The translations under genes and the position numbers were made by a program. Below, in pieces: positions 27,650 to 36,012 of a stretch of 64,000 nt of DNA (positions within the stretch are counted from its first letter, which is position 1; each line of letters starts with the position of its first letter). The stretch spans positions 1-64,000 of the forward strand of contig MGMF01000018.1 in NCBI GenBank assembly GCA_001796335.1. Direction: 5' to 3'. The notes below the pieces were generated by a model. That model saw only the letters and a list, made by a program, of their open reading frames with translations, was not told the DNA's origin and did not search any database. Source of the stretch: Chloroflexi bacterium GWB2_49_20. GTDB lineage: Bacteria > Chloroflexota > Anaerolineae > Anaerolineales > Villigracilaceae.

Positions 27650-28414
27650 CTATGCTGTAAAGATCAATGAACAGCAGGTCAGAGCGCCTTCGGCTTTGCC
27701 CAGTTCCGAAGCATCCACCAGCTTCAATTTCAGACCGGCTGCCTCCAGGCGTTGACCAGTGCAGGGAAAACCTGGCTGATAGAGCAGTATCTGATTGACC
27801 CGCACAGCATTGGCACCATATATTTCCAATGGATGCACTTCGATCAGTTTATAACCATCAAATTCCTCTTTATCTATCCAGGCAGGGTTGATCAAAAGGG
27901 CATCTTCGGCCACTTGTGTAACCGCTGATTTCAAGTGCAGGCAGCCTGTCACCTTGACTCCTTTTACCTGGTATCCGAATGGCTTGAGGCAGGTTTCCAT
28001 TTGCTGGATGGCAGAAACATTACTGCGGGTTGAAATACCAACGTAGATATTCTTACCGACCTGCAGAATATCTCCGCCATCCAGGCTGCCGGGTGACTGG
28101 ATCGTGATTAGCTGGCGGTAGGAGCTGAGCGACCGGCTTATGCTTTCTACCTCCGGCTTGCGCGAATCCGCGCCAGGATGGGTGAGGAGCGCCAGTTCAT
28201 CCAGCACCAGGGCAGCATCTTCAACGAATACTGAATCCGGTAGATCTGGCTCGGCTGGCAGGGAAATGACCTCAACCCCCAGGGATTGCAGCGCTTGCTC
28301 ATATTGGACATGCTGGGCAATGGCTGTTTGCAGGTCGATGGACTGGCGTTCCAGGTGGGTCAATTCGCACCGGGTGATGGCCGGACTAACTTTGCGGGTG
28401 ATGGCGATCAACAT
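27650..28414 (-). CDS. dimethylarginine dimethylaminohydrolase-type amidinotransferase
   Basis: The 254-residue protein belongs to the guanidino-modifying superfamily (DDAH / arginine deiminase). FVEDAALV, GSLDGGDIL, the His in GCLHLKS and the nucleophilic Cys in GALTCCSL are in the expected order for a DDAH, which hydrolyses methylated arginines to citrulline. The ATG at 28414 has TTGAGG seven bases upstream; an in-frame TTG further upstream lies in that ribosome site. It is downstream of amn and probably co-transcribed. Confidence 0.88.
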   Translation of the reverse strand: MLIAITRKVSPAITRCELTHLERQSIDLQTAIAQHVQYEQALQSLGVEVISLPAEPDLPDSVFVEDAALVLDELALLTHPGADSRKPEVESISRSLSSYRQLITIQSPGSLDGGDILQVGKNIYVGISTRSNVSAIQQMETCLKPFGYQVKGVKVTGCLHLKSAVTQVAEDALLINPAWIDKEEFDGYKLIEVHPLEIYGANAVRVNQILLYQPGFPCTGQRLEAAGLKLKLVDASELGKAEGALTCCSLIFTA

Positions 28415-28463
28415 TTTCAGCCTCAATATTCAATGGTTCATGCTTATTTAGCGGGAGAACCAT

Positions 28464-29234
28464 TTAGAAACGCAGGTGTTTGACGGTCAGACCGTCGTTG
28501 ATGATCTCTTGCAGCGAGTCGATTCCAATGCGCAGGTGCAGGTCGGCAAATTCCTGGGTCACCTTTTTATCGCTTTTGGCGGTCTTGATACCCTCCGGGA
28601 TCATGGGTTGGTCTGATACCAACAGCAGGGCTCCGGCAGGGATCCGATTGGCAAAGCCTGTCATAAAAATGGTGGCTGTTTCCATATCCACTGCCATGAC
28701 GCGAATACGCTGCAGGTAGGTTTTAAATTCTTCGTCGTGCTCCCAGACGCGCCGGTTGGTGGAATACACTGTGCCGGTCCAGTAATCCCGCTGGGCATTG
28801 CGGATTGTTGTGGAGACGGCTTTTTGCAAGTTAAAGGCTGGCAAGGCGGGCACTTCCGGTGGAAAATAATCGTTGGATGTACCTTCGCCTCGTATGGCAG
28901 CGATCGGCAGGATCAGGTCACCGAGCTGGTTCTTGGATTTCAATCCCCCGCATTTGCCCAGAAACAAGGCTGCTTTGGGTTTTATGGCAGACAACAGATC
29001 CATGACCGTGGCGGCATTGGCGCTGCCCATGCCAAAGTTGATCATGGTGATGCCGTTGGCAGTGGCGTTTGGCATCGGCATTTTCTGTCCGTGGATGGGC
29101 ACATTATGCCATTCGGAAAACATGCTGAGATAATTTTTAAAATTAACCAGCAAGATGTACTGGCCAAAATCCGTCAAGGGCGTGCCGGTATAACGCGGCA
29201 GCCAGTCAGAAACGATTTCGTTCTTAGTGGTCAT
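28464..29234 (-). CDS. amn: AMP nucleosidase-like nucleoside phosphorylase family protein
   Basis: The 256-residue protein belongs to the PNP/MTAP superfamily and resembles the short AMP nucleosidases, which split AMP to adenine and ribose 5-phosphate. Supporting segments are INFGMGSANAATVMDLL, ALFLGKCGG, the AVDMETATIFMTGF region that contacts ribose, and LLVSDQPM. It lacks the extra N-terminal domain of the E. coli enzyme. The ATG at 29234 has GGGAGTT upstream and overlaps the methyltransferase stop (ATGA). Substrate assignment within the superfamily is tentative. Confidence 0.78.
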   Translation of the reverse strand: MTTKNEIVSDWLPRYTGTPLTDFGQYILLVNFKNYLSMFSEWHNVPIHGQKMPMPNATANGITMINFGMGSANAATVMDLLSAIKPKAALFLGKCGGLKSKNQLGDLILPIAAIRGEGTSNDYFPPEVPALPAFNLQKAVSTTIRNAQRDYWTGTVYSTNRRVWEHDEEFKTYLQRIRVMAVDMETATIFMTGFANRIPAGALLLVSDQPMIPEGIKTAKSDKKVTQEFADLHLRIGIDSLQEIINDGLTVKHLRF

Positions 29235-29950
29235 AATAACTCCCAAATCTGGTATATACCCAATCTGCCCCCCTGCCCATCCGAATGGAAGGTTTCACAA
29301 ACACGGAAACCGGCAGCTTTGGCCAGCCTGGATAGTTCTGCATCATCAAAATGGTGCACATAGCGCAGCCCAAGGCCACCATGCCGCCAATCCAGCAGGT
29401 AGTCACCCGGGTCAAGGTCTTCTGGGTTTAATCCGGCTGCCTGCCAGGGTTGGATACGATTTTGCAGGCGAGGACTGTTCAGAAATTGCCAGTTCGAATG
29501 GATGAACTTGCCTGCACTACTCAACAGGCGGGCGATCTTCGCCATTATTTGAAAGCGCAGTTGCTCGGAAGGGATGTGATGAAGAGATGCAAATGCAAAC
29601 ACCAGGTCATACCCGCCAGCAGGCAAACCCGTGTCCCAATCAGCGCTGGTCAGGTCTGCCCGGATAAAATTTACCGGGAAGAGATCTGGCTGCCGCCGGG
29701 CAGCAGCCAGGAGCGGCGGGCTGAAATCCAGCCCAGTATAACTGCCCTGGTGTCCGGTTCTGGCAAGCTGGCGTGCCAGTTCACCATTCCCGCAACCCAG
29801 GTCCAGGATGTTCTCACGGCCTTCCAGGCGATCCAGGATCGTGCGCATACCGGGTTGTATTCGTCCGCGTGTGGCTGAAAAATCTGCGCCAAAGCTCTGG
29901 TAGAATTGATAATTAATATCCAATAATTGCTTGAGAGTGGTGAGCTGCAT
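29231..29950 (-). CDS. class I SAM-dependent methyltransferase
   Basis: The 239-residue protein has the SAM-binding motif ILDLGCGNGELA (about residue 48), an acidic residue after it in GLDFSP, and YDLVFAFASLHHIP as motif IV. The substrate is not evident. The start at 29950 follows TATAAT by six bases on the minus strand, so the transcript is probably leaderless; there is no ribosome site. It is the first gene of a three-gene run with amn and the DDAH-like gene. Confidence 0.85.
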   Translation of the reverse strand: MQLTTLKQLLDINYQFYQSFGADFSATRGRIQPGMRTILDRLEGRENILDLGCGNGELARQLARTGHQGSYTGLDFSPPLLAAARRQPDLFPVNFIRADLTSADWDTGLPAGGYDLVFAFASLHHIPSEQLRFQIMAKIARLLSSAGKFIHSNWQFLNSPRLQNRIQPWQAAGLNPEDLDPGDYLLDWRHGGLGLRYVHHFDDAELSRLAKAAGFRVCETFHSDGQGGRLGIYQIWELL

Positions 29951-29956
29951 ACATTC

Positions 29957-29962
29957 ATTATA
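29957..29962 (-). promoter_or_regulatory. -10 box of a leaderless methyltransferase transcript
   Basis: The minus strand reads TATAAT, then GAATGT, then ATG at 29950. Confidence 0.6.
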
Positions 29963-30106
29963 CTCACCCACCGGCTTGTAATGGTAGAATATTTAAGAGA
30001 AATTGTCTGACTTCCACAAAATCTGAAAGTTCTTTGTCCTCTCTCTGTCCCTACTCCAGATTTTCAGAAATCCTGACCGAAAGGGCCTCCAGGAATGGAG
30101 ATGGCT

Positions 30107-30112
30107 TATAGT
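30107..30112 (+). promoter_or_regulatory. putative -10 box close to the elp3 start
   Basis: TATAGT is followed by AAAGAAG and then ATG. The purine run could also be a weak ribosome site, so leaderless initiation is less certain here. Confidence 0.4.
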
Positions 30113-30119
30113 AAAGAAG

Positions 30120-31712
30120 ATGACCAAGAATAAAACCTGGACCCAAACCCACCGGCTGACACTCGAAAAATTGAGCCATGCCCGGCTTATCCTGGAGGAA
30201 GTGCGCCTGGGTCTGCCTGTATTGGAGGCGATCCACCGGCACCCGGGTGTTGATGGGCATGTCAGCAAATCTGTTCTCGTGGCGGCTTACAATCATCTGG
30301 TGGAAAGCGGGGAATGGCAGCCCAATCCGGGTTTGCAGGCGCGTATCCGTATGAAACCGGTGCGCACTCTTTCAGGTGTGACGACTGTCACTGTGCTGAC
30401 CAAGCCTTATCCCTGCCCGGCGCAATGTATTTTTTGCCCGGATGATGCCCGCATGCCCAAGAGTTACCTGCCCGACGAGCCGGGTGCCATGCGGGCGGTT
30501 GAACACGATTTTGATCCTTTTGACCAGGTATATTCCCGTCTTGAATCGCTGGAGGCGGTTGGGCATCCCACCGATAAAGTGGAATTGCTCATCCTGGGGG
30601 GAACCTGGTCGGCTTACCGCAGGGATTACCAGGAATGGTTTGTGCGCCGCTGCCTGGATGCTCTCAATGGGAAAACCGCCGGATCATTGTTGGAAGCGCA
30701 TTCTCTCAATGAAACTGCCATGCACCGCAACGTTGGTCTGGTCATCGAAACCCGCCCGGATGAGATCACCCCCAAAGAGATCGCCTGGTTGCGTCAACTG
30801 GGTGTCACCAAGCTCCAGATGGGAGCCCAAAGCCTGAATGATCGTATTCTGGCGCTCAACCAGCGCGGCCATACAGTTGCTGAAACCGGTCGGGCGGTGG
30901 CGTTGCTAAGGGCGGCTGGTTTCAAAATTGTTCTGCATTGGATGCCCAACCTGCTCGGGGCAACCCCGGATTCCGACCGGATGGATTTCAAGCGTTTGTG
31001 GGAAGACCTTTGCCCTGACGAGATCAAGATCTACCCATGCCAGTTGCTGGAAAATGCACCCTTATATGCCTTTTGGCAACGAGGAGAATACCAACCCTAC
31101 AGCCAGGAACAACTAGTCTCGCTTCTGGCGGACATTAAACCAGGTATTCCACGTTACTGCCGGGTTAACCGTGTCATCCGCGATATCCCTTCCACGCATG
31201 TGGTGGCAGGCAACAAACGCACCAGTCTGCGCCAGGATGCACAGGCTGAAATGACCCGGCGGGGTAGCCACTGTGAGTGTATTCGTTGTCGTGAAGTGCG
31301 CGGCAGCAGCGTGGTCAACTCGGATCTGATTCTACAAGACCAGGTTTACACGGCAGGCGGGGCGGAGGAGCATTTCCTGTCTTTCACAACCCCGGATGAT
31401 AAAATTGCCGGTTTCATCCGCCTATCCCTGCCCGGGAAGAATTCTCCACACACTGGCCTTAAAGACCTGGAGGCGGCTGCCATTATCCGGGAGGTGCATG
31501 TGTATGGTCAGTCTTTGGCAGTAGGCCAGGATGCAAATGGAGCAGCCCAGCATAGTGGTTTGGGCACCCGTTTGTTGGAAGAAGCGGATGCAATTACCCG
31601 AAAATATGGATTTAAGCGCTTGGTGGTAATTTCCGCAATAGGTACGCGCAGGTATTACCTGGAACGTGGCTTTAAGCGTGGCGAGACTTACCTTATCAAG
31701 ATATTGACCTGA
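30120..31712 (+). CDS. elp3: Elp3-type tRNA U34-modifying radical SAM/acetyltransferase
   Basis: The 530-residue protein is a bacterial Elp3. It has an N-terminal helical/tRNA-contact part, a radical SAM core with the cluster cysteines 99, 103 and 106 (CPAQCIFC), and a C-terminal GNAT acetyltransferase domain (GLGTRLLEEADAI and ISAIGTRRYYLERGF). Elp3 attaches a carboxymethyl-type group to wobble uridine using acetyl-CoA. Eukaryotic Elp3 works with Elp1/2/4-6; none of those occur here, as expected for the single-subunit prokaryotic form. Confidence 0.93.
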   Translation: MTKNKTWTQTHRLTLEKLSHARLILEEVRLGLPVLEAIHRHPGVDGHVSKSVLVAAYNHLVESGEWQPNPGLQARIRMKPVRTLSGVTTVTVLTKPYPCPAQCIFCPDDARMPKSYLPDEPGAMRAVEHDFDPFDQVYSRLESLEAVGHPTDKVELLILGGTWSAYRRDYQEWFVRRCLDALNGKTAGSLLEAHSLNETAMHRNVGLVIETRPDEITPKEIAWLRQLGVTKLQMGAQSLNDRILALNQRGHTVAETGRAVALLRAAGFKIVLHWMPNLLGATPDSDRMDFKRLWEDLCPDEIKIYPCQLLENAPLYAFWQRGEYQPYSQEQLVSLLADIKPGIPRYCRVNRVIRDIPSTHVVAGNKRTSLRQDAQAEMTRRGSHCECIRCREVRGSSVVNSDLILQDQVYTAGGAEEHFLSFTTPDDKIAGFIRLSLPGKNSPHTGLKDLEAAAIIREVHVYGQSLAVGQDANGAAQHSGLGTRLLEEADAITRKYGFKRLVVISAIGTRRYYLERGFKRGETYLIKILT

Positions 31713-31872
31713 TTCTCCACCAGGGTCAACAGCGCGTCTGCATCAATAAAGTTGGTATTTTTTACGTACCGTCTCGAAGGTTTGATTGGTAAAACAAAGT
31801 TTTTCAAGGAATCCTTCGGGACGTTCGGTGTAAGATGAGTTAATAATGGCTGCTCAAAAAGGTTATTGATTC

Positions 31873-32391
31873 ATGCAACCGTTTATTCAATTGTTCTGGC
31901 TTTTCATAAAAGTAAACCTGTTGACGACTTCCGGCCCGGCTTCGGTGGGGCTTTTATACAAAGAATCCGTGGGTATTTTGATGACCAATGCGGATTTTGT
32001 CCAGGCGGTTAGCTTTTCGAGCATCCTGCCAGGTAGCGATGCATTGCAGTTGGCCATGTTCATTGGATATTCAGTCGGGGGTATTCCCGGGGCATTGGTG
32101 GCCTTGTTGGGCTCCATTTTGCCTCCCACGGTGTTGATGCTGGGCGTGATCTTGATCCTGCATCGCCTGCACCGGGAGGCCTGGGTAGCACGCTTTGTAT
32201 CCGGCCTTTCTCCCGCGGTTTCAATCCTGATGGTTTTCGTGGCCTGGCAGGTTTTTCAAGATGGCAATAACGGGGCAATAGGCTGGCAAACCTTGCTGAT
32301 TGCGGCTGGAACCCTGGTTGCTTTGGTATTGGAGGCACCCGTGCCGCTTGTTCTGCTGGCAGCCGGATTGCTGGGAGTATTCATTTACTGA
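31873..32391 (+). CDS. chromate transporter-family protein, first half
   Basis: This 172-residue protein has about five membrane segments and is a short-chain member of the CHR (ChrA) family. SGPASVGLLYKESVG and LPGSDALQLAMFIGYSVGGIPGALVALLGSILPP are the family signature. Short CHR proteins occur as tandem pairs whose halves insert in opposite orientation and work together. The next gene is its pair, overlapping by one base (TGATG). Chromate or sulfate transport is inferred from the family only. Confidence 0.85.
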   Translation: MQPFIQLFWLFIKVNLLTTSGPASVGLLYKESVGILMTNADFVQAVSFSSILPGSDALQLAMFIGYSVGGIPGALVALLGSILPPTVLMLGVILILHRLHREAWVARFVSGLSPAVSILMVFVAWQVFQDGNNGAIGWQTLLIAAGTLVALVLEAPVPLVLLAAGLLGVFIY

Positions 32392-32921
32392 TGAAATCAC
32401 CAAAAACAACTCTCAGGCTGAAATTGTTCTGGATGTTTCTAAAGATCAACCTCCTTTCCACATCCGGGCCGTCTTCTGTTGGGCTTTTGTTTAAGGAATC
32501 CGTGGGAAAGATCATGACAGAAACCCAGTTCATTGAAGCCGTTGGTTTTTCCAATCTTCTGCCTGGCAGCGATGCTTTGCAATTGGCCATGTTCGTAGGA
32601 TATTCGGTTGGGGGTATACCGGGTTCTCTGGTGGCTCTGCTGGGTTCCATTTTGCCTACCACCGTGATAATGTTGGCGGTTGTATCCCTGTTGCAACGCA
32701 TTAAAGGTGAAGTGTGGATGCAGGGTTTTGTTCATGGTTTAAGCCCGGCTGTTGCCATGGTCATTATGGTCGTAGCCTGGAATTTATTCAGAAGTGAGAA
32801 GAATCTTCCGAGACAGGTGCTCTTGATAGCTGCTTTGAGCCTCCTGGCTTTTCTCTTGGCTGTTCCCTCGCCCATTGTCCTGGTGGGTGCGGGGTTATTG
32901 GGAGTGATGTTAATCCGATGA
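32391..32921 (+). CDS. chromate transporter-family protein, second half
   Basis: This 176-residue protein is strongly similar to the gene just upstream: SGPSSVGLLFKESVG and LPGSDALQLAMFVGYSVGGIPGSLVALLGSILPT match almost residue for residue. The pair is a tandem duplication that should make one heteromeric transporter. The stop overlaps the ATG of the stress-protein gene (ATGA), so the three genes form one operon. Confidence 0.85.
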   Translation: MKSPKTTLRLKLFWMFLKINLLSTSGPSSVGLLFKESVGKIMTETQFIEAVGFSNLLPGSDALQLAMFVGYSVGGIPGSLVALLGSILPTTVIMLAVVSLLQRIKGEVWMQGFVHGLSPAVAMVIMVVAWNLFRSEKNLPRQVLLIAALSLLAFLLAVPSPIVLVGAGLLGVMLIR

Positions 32922-33760
32922 ATACACATACAAATCATCTTGTTTTGGTTACCAATGGCCGGCAGGAAACCCGCCCTTCCCTTGAATACGGCATCTGGTT
33001 GGCGGATAAGCTGAAACTACCCGTGCATGTTTTGGGTGTGCGCGAATCAGGTGATCAGGCTCACCCGGTGGCATCCCTGGTGGAGGAGATGCTTCCGTCT
33101 CTACAATCCGCCGGGATCCCATTCCAGGTGGAATATCAGACTGGTCCGGCGGAGGAGGTTGTCAATCAATCCGTTCAACTGGCTGGTGCGCTGGTAGTGC
33201 TTGGCCCTCTGGGCAGGCCTCCGCTGCACAATTTTCTCCTGGGGCACTCCTTCCGCCATTTTATGGAAGAACTGCCCATGCCTATTCTCTATGTACCCAG
33301 ATCCCGGCTGCCAGTCAGGAAAATTTTGGTCTGTATGGGCGGTCTGGGATATACCATGAATGTATTTCATGAAGCCCTGGCAATTGCCAATCTCTTGCCT
33401 GCCTCGCTGACATTCTTGCATGTTGTTGAGCCGGTAACCCTGGATTACCCCCTGGCACATGAGGTGGAAGCCCATTGGCAGGACCTAATGAATACAAATA
33501 CTCCACAGGGTCGTATCTTAAGGCAGGTATTAAGTGAAACGCAAGGGTTGGAGATACAATCCGAGGTCAGGCTGCGCCATGGGCATATTGTTCCCGGGAT
33601 ATTAAAGGAAATAGAGACAGGAAATTATGATCTAGTCTGCATGGGGTCAATGTATAGTTCTCAAAGCTTACGGCATTTAACCCTCCCGAATATTACCGCC
33701 GAAATTGCAGAAACTGCTGGATGCCCGATCTTGACTGTGCGTACTATTCAGACTGAATAA
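32918..33760 (+). CDS. tandem universal stress protein (UspA family)
   Basis: The 280-residue protein holds two Usp domains: the first (about 8-128) is degenerate, the second starts at RKILVCMGGLGYTMNVFHEALAIANLL (about 131). It ends YDLVCMGSMYSSQSLRHLTLPNITAEIAETAGCPILTV, where many Usp proteins have an ATP-binding GxxGxxxxS loop; that loop is not well kept here. It overlaps the transporter gene and may tune it or respond to the same stress. Confidence 0.85.
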   Translation: MNTHTNHLVLVTNGRQETRPSLEYGIWLADKLKLPVHVLGVRESGDQAHPVASLVEEMLPSLQSAGIPFQVEYQTGPAEEVVNQSVQLAGALVVLGPLGRPPLHNFLLGHSFRHFMEELPMPILYVPRSRLPVRKILVCMGGLGYTMNVFHEALAIANLLPASLTFLHVVEPVTLDYPLAHEVEAHWQDLMNTNTPQGRILRQVLSETQGLEIQSEVRLRHGHIVPGILKEIETGNYDLVCMGSMYSSQSLRHLTLPNITAEIAETAGCPILTVRTIQTE

Positions 33761-33764
33761 CTTA

Positions 33765-34421
33765 TTACTGTTTTTCCCACTCCGCCACCGCCTGCCGGAT
33801 GAAGGCCTTGATCTCGGGGTTTGGAACGGAATCGATACCTTCGTATTTGTTCAGGCCAATGTACACGAGTACACCCCCTGTGGGTGCTTCCAGCAGCCGG
33901 ATGCCCAGGTTGGATAGGGGCGAAGCAACCAGGCGGGCTTGCAGTACTGAGTCGATTTGGGAAACGATGCTGCCGGTTGGTTTGACAGGTGGGCTCTGCG
34001 CAGGTGGGACGGAAAGGGGCGGGGTGACCGGGGGGACAACTTGAGGTTTGACTTTTGGAGGCTCTGGTTGAGATTCAAAGGGCGGGGTAACGGGAGTAGC
34101 TGGAGAACTTTCCAGCCAGGGGCGCATTTCGACCAGGAGATCAACCAGTGTGTGCCTGTTTTCCGGTGTAAGCTCATCTTTATTGGTGATGGTTTGACCA
34201 CCCAGCTCTAATACCAGGTCATTGGACTGGTTGCGGTTGATGCTGAGCAGGTTTGGCTGCTTCACCGGTGTAGGGGGAAGTTCTATTTTTTCTTTCTCTT
34301 CTTCCCGGGCTTTCTTTTTATCTTTGTTTTTTTGTTTGATGGCGGCTTCCACCAGACCGATGATATAGCCAATGAAGAATAAGGCAGTGATGATCCCTAT
34401 GGTTTTTAGATCCCATTCCAT
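33765..34421 (-). CDS. membrane-anchored protein of unknown function
   Basis: The 218-residue protein has one N-terminal membrane segment (about 8-26), a highly charged Lys/Glu stretch (KQKNKDKKKAREEEKEK), a domain of about 60 residues, a long Pro-rich linker (about 105-150) and a C-terminal domain of about 70 residues (LEAPTGGVLVYIGLNKYEGIDSVP) that recurs in other hypothetical Chloroflexi proteins as far as I recall. Start codons at 34430 and 34421 are both possible; the second has AAGGATGG at a workable distance. Confidence 0.65.
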   Translation of the reverse strand: MEWDLKTIGIITALFFIGYIIGLVEAAIKQKNKDKKKAREEEKEKIELPPTPVKQPNLLSINRNQSNDLVLELGGQTITNKDELTPENRHTLVDLLVEMRPWLESSPATPVTPPFESQPEPPKVKPQVVPPVTPPLSVPPAQSPPVKPTGSIVSQIDSVLQARLVASPLSNLGIRLLEAPTGGVLVYIGLNKYEGIDSVPNPEIKAFIRQAVAEWEKQ

Positions 34422-34455
34422 TTTATCCATCCTTAGTATCAAGTATCTAAGCAAA

Positions 34456-34532
34456 AAAGTTGGGTGTGTGGGTGTGAAAGCGAGTGAAACTCGCTTTCAC
34501 ACCCACACCTTCATCTAAATTATGAGAAGATA
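34456..34532. repeat. dispersed palindromic element with a 20-bp hairpin
   Basis: A perfect 20-bp stem (34466-34485 with 34489-34508) and GAA loop is flanked by AGATGAAGG-type sequence and TATGAGAAGATAAC. Compared with the 52.0 kb copy, base changes in one arm are matched in the other, so the hairpin itself is kept. The end of this copy forms the last codons and stop of mutM. Confidence 0.85.
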
Positions 34533-35338
34533 ACATCCTTATCTGATTGGCAGACAGGGCAAAAGTGGGTGCCACGCTGCCCGACGATCATTTTTTCAAT
34601 CTTTGTTCCACATACCGGGCAGGCTTCCCCTTCCCTTCCATAAACCCGAAAGTGATTCTGAAAATCACCACCGCGATACACCCAGTCGATGCTGGCTCCA
34701 TTGCGGAGAATGCCTTCCTGTAATACATCCCGGATGGCCCGCCAAAGTCCAACCCCTTGTTGTTCTGTCAGGCTGTCTGAGAGCCTGCGGGGATGCAGCC
34801 TGGCAATGTGCAAGGCCTCATCAGTGTAGATGTTTCCCAGCCCGGCCAGGAAGGTCTGGTCAAGAAGCAGTGGCTTGAGCTGTCTATGCCGGTTGCGCAG
34901 CCGGGCAACAAGAATTTCAGATGTAAAGTCATCCGCCAGTGGTTCGGGTCCGAGCGTGCCCAAAACCTGGTCTGGGTCGGAAGTCAGCCAGACCCTCCCA
35001 AACTTGCGGGTATCGTTGAAAACCAGCGATAAGTCTCCTGTCAGCCCAAGGATCAGGCGGTCATGTTTTTCGGGGATGCAGGTGCCTTCCCTTATATCCA
35101 GGTCTCCGCTCATGCGCAGATGGATCAGAAGCTGATCTTGCGATAGACGCAAGCGCAGAAATTTCCCCCGCCGTAAGATGCCCTGGATGGTTTGTCCAAC
35201 CAGCCGCCAGTTGAATTCCGCAGGAGTTGGAGCTGCCAGGCTGCGTTTCCAGCGTAAATCCACTGCCTGGATCTCTCTGCCGGTCAGGATAGGGGCGAGC
35301 TTTCTCGCAATGGTTTCCACTTCAGGTAATTCAGGCAT
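34520..35338 (-). CDS. mutM: formamidopyrimidine-DNA glycosylase (Fpg/MutM)
   Basis: The enzyme removes 8-oxoguanine and ring-opened purines from DNA and nicks the strand. The 272-residue protein begins MPELPEVET with catalytic Pro2 and Glu3. It has the conserved Lys in GKFLRLRL, the H2TH region (FLAGLGNIYTDEALHIARLHP) and a C-terminal zinc finger (CPVCGTKIEKMIVGQRGTHFCPVCQ split as Cx2C and Cx2C). The final VIFS and the stop codon are encoded by the end of a dispersed repeat. No clear ribosome site precedes the ATG. Confidence 0.96.
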   Translation of the reverse strand: MPELPEVETIARKLAPILTGREIQAVDLRWKRSLAAPTPAEFNWRLVGQTIQGILRRGKFLRLRLSQDQLLIHLRMSGDLDIREGTCIPEKHDRLILGLTGDLSLVFNDTRKFGRVWLTSDPDQVLGTLGPEPLADDFTSEILVARLRNRHRQLKPLLLDQTFLAGLGNIYTDEALHIARLHPRRLSDSLTEQQGVGLWRAIRDVLQEGILRNGASIDWVYRGGDFQNHFRVYGREGEACPVCGTKIEKMIVGQRGTHFCPVCQSDKDVIFS

Positions 35339-35359
35339 TAGATAGATTCGATATCAATA

Positions 35360-35426
35360 TATACTTTCTCAAAGAAGTGGGGTGTTGGGCACACCCCAAC
35401 CTTCCCGCGAATTATTGAAAAGATAC
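35360..35426. repeat. dispersed palindromic element, short-hairpin copy
   Basis: Outer ends TATACTTTCTCAA and TTGAAAAGATAC are inverted. The centre is an 8-bp stem TGGGGTGT/ACACCCCA (35378-35385 and 35391-35398). It lacks the GAAAGCGAG part of the longer hairpins. It lies between bfr and mutM. Confidence 0.8.
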
Positions 35427-35461
35427 ATTAAGATTTTACATCAAAAACTGCCGGATTGGAA

Positions 35462-35492
35462 ACAAATCCCGGCAGCGGATTGGGCTGCCGGG
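35462..35492 (-). terminator. terminator after bfr
   Basis: On the minus strand CCCGGCAG pairs with CTGCCGGG (35492-35485 and 35475-35468), followed by ATTTGTTT. Confidence 0.65.
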
Positions 35493-35514
35493 AAAAAGGA
35501 TGGTTGACCGGGGT

Positions 35515-35982
35515 TTAGCTCATTTGTTGAGCCAGATAATTCTGGATGCCCATCTGTTTGATCTGGTCGAGCTGGGCTTCGATCCAGTCGATATGTTCTT
35601 CTTCATCTTCAAGGATCTCTTCCAACATGTCCCGGGTTCCGTTGTCGCCCAGGCTGACAGCCAGCTTGATGGCCGTGTTGTAAGCCTTGATGGCGCCTTC
35701 TTCGGCGGCCCAGTCATTTTTGTGCTGGGTTTCCACGTTCTGACCGATGTTGATCGGGTTCAGATTGCTGACAACCGGATGCCCCTCCAGGAAAATGATC
35801 CGCCCGATAAGTTTTTCAGCATGCTTCATTTCGTCAATGGCACGTTTTTCGATCACTTCGGCAAGGTGGGTATAACCCCAATTTGCGCACATTTCGGCCT
35901 GAACCATGTACTGGCTGATGGCAGTCAATTCATCTGCGAGCAGAAAATTCAGTTTTTCAATGATCTTATCGTTGCCTTTCAT
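35515..35982 (-). CDS. bfr: bacterioferritin
   Basis: The protein stores iron in a 24-mer shell. The 155-residue sequence has all ferroxidase ligands (Glu18, Glu51, His54, Glu94, Glu127, His130) and Met52, the haem ligand that separates bacterioferritin from plain ferritin. AAAGGAG before the ATG supports the start. It lies 30 bases behind prs on the same strand, so it may be co-transcribed or have its own promoter within prs; no bacterioferritin-associated ferredoxin gene is adjacent. Confidence 0.95.
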   Translation of the reverse strand: MKGNDKIIEKLNFLLADELTAISQYMVQAEMCANWGYTHLAEVIEKRAIDEMKHAEKLIGRIIFLEGHPVVSNLNPINIGQNVETQHKNDWAAEEGAIKAYNTAIKLAVSLGDNGTRDMLEEILEDEEEHIDWIEAQLDQIKQMGIQNYLAQQMS

Positions 35983-36012
35983 ATAGTTCTCCTTTACTAA
36001 TGGTTAAAGAAA

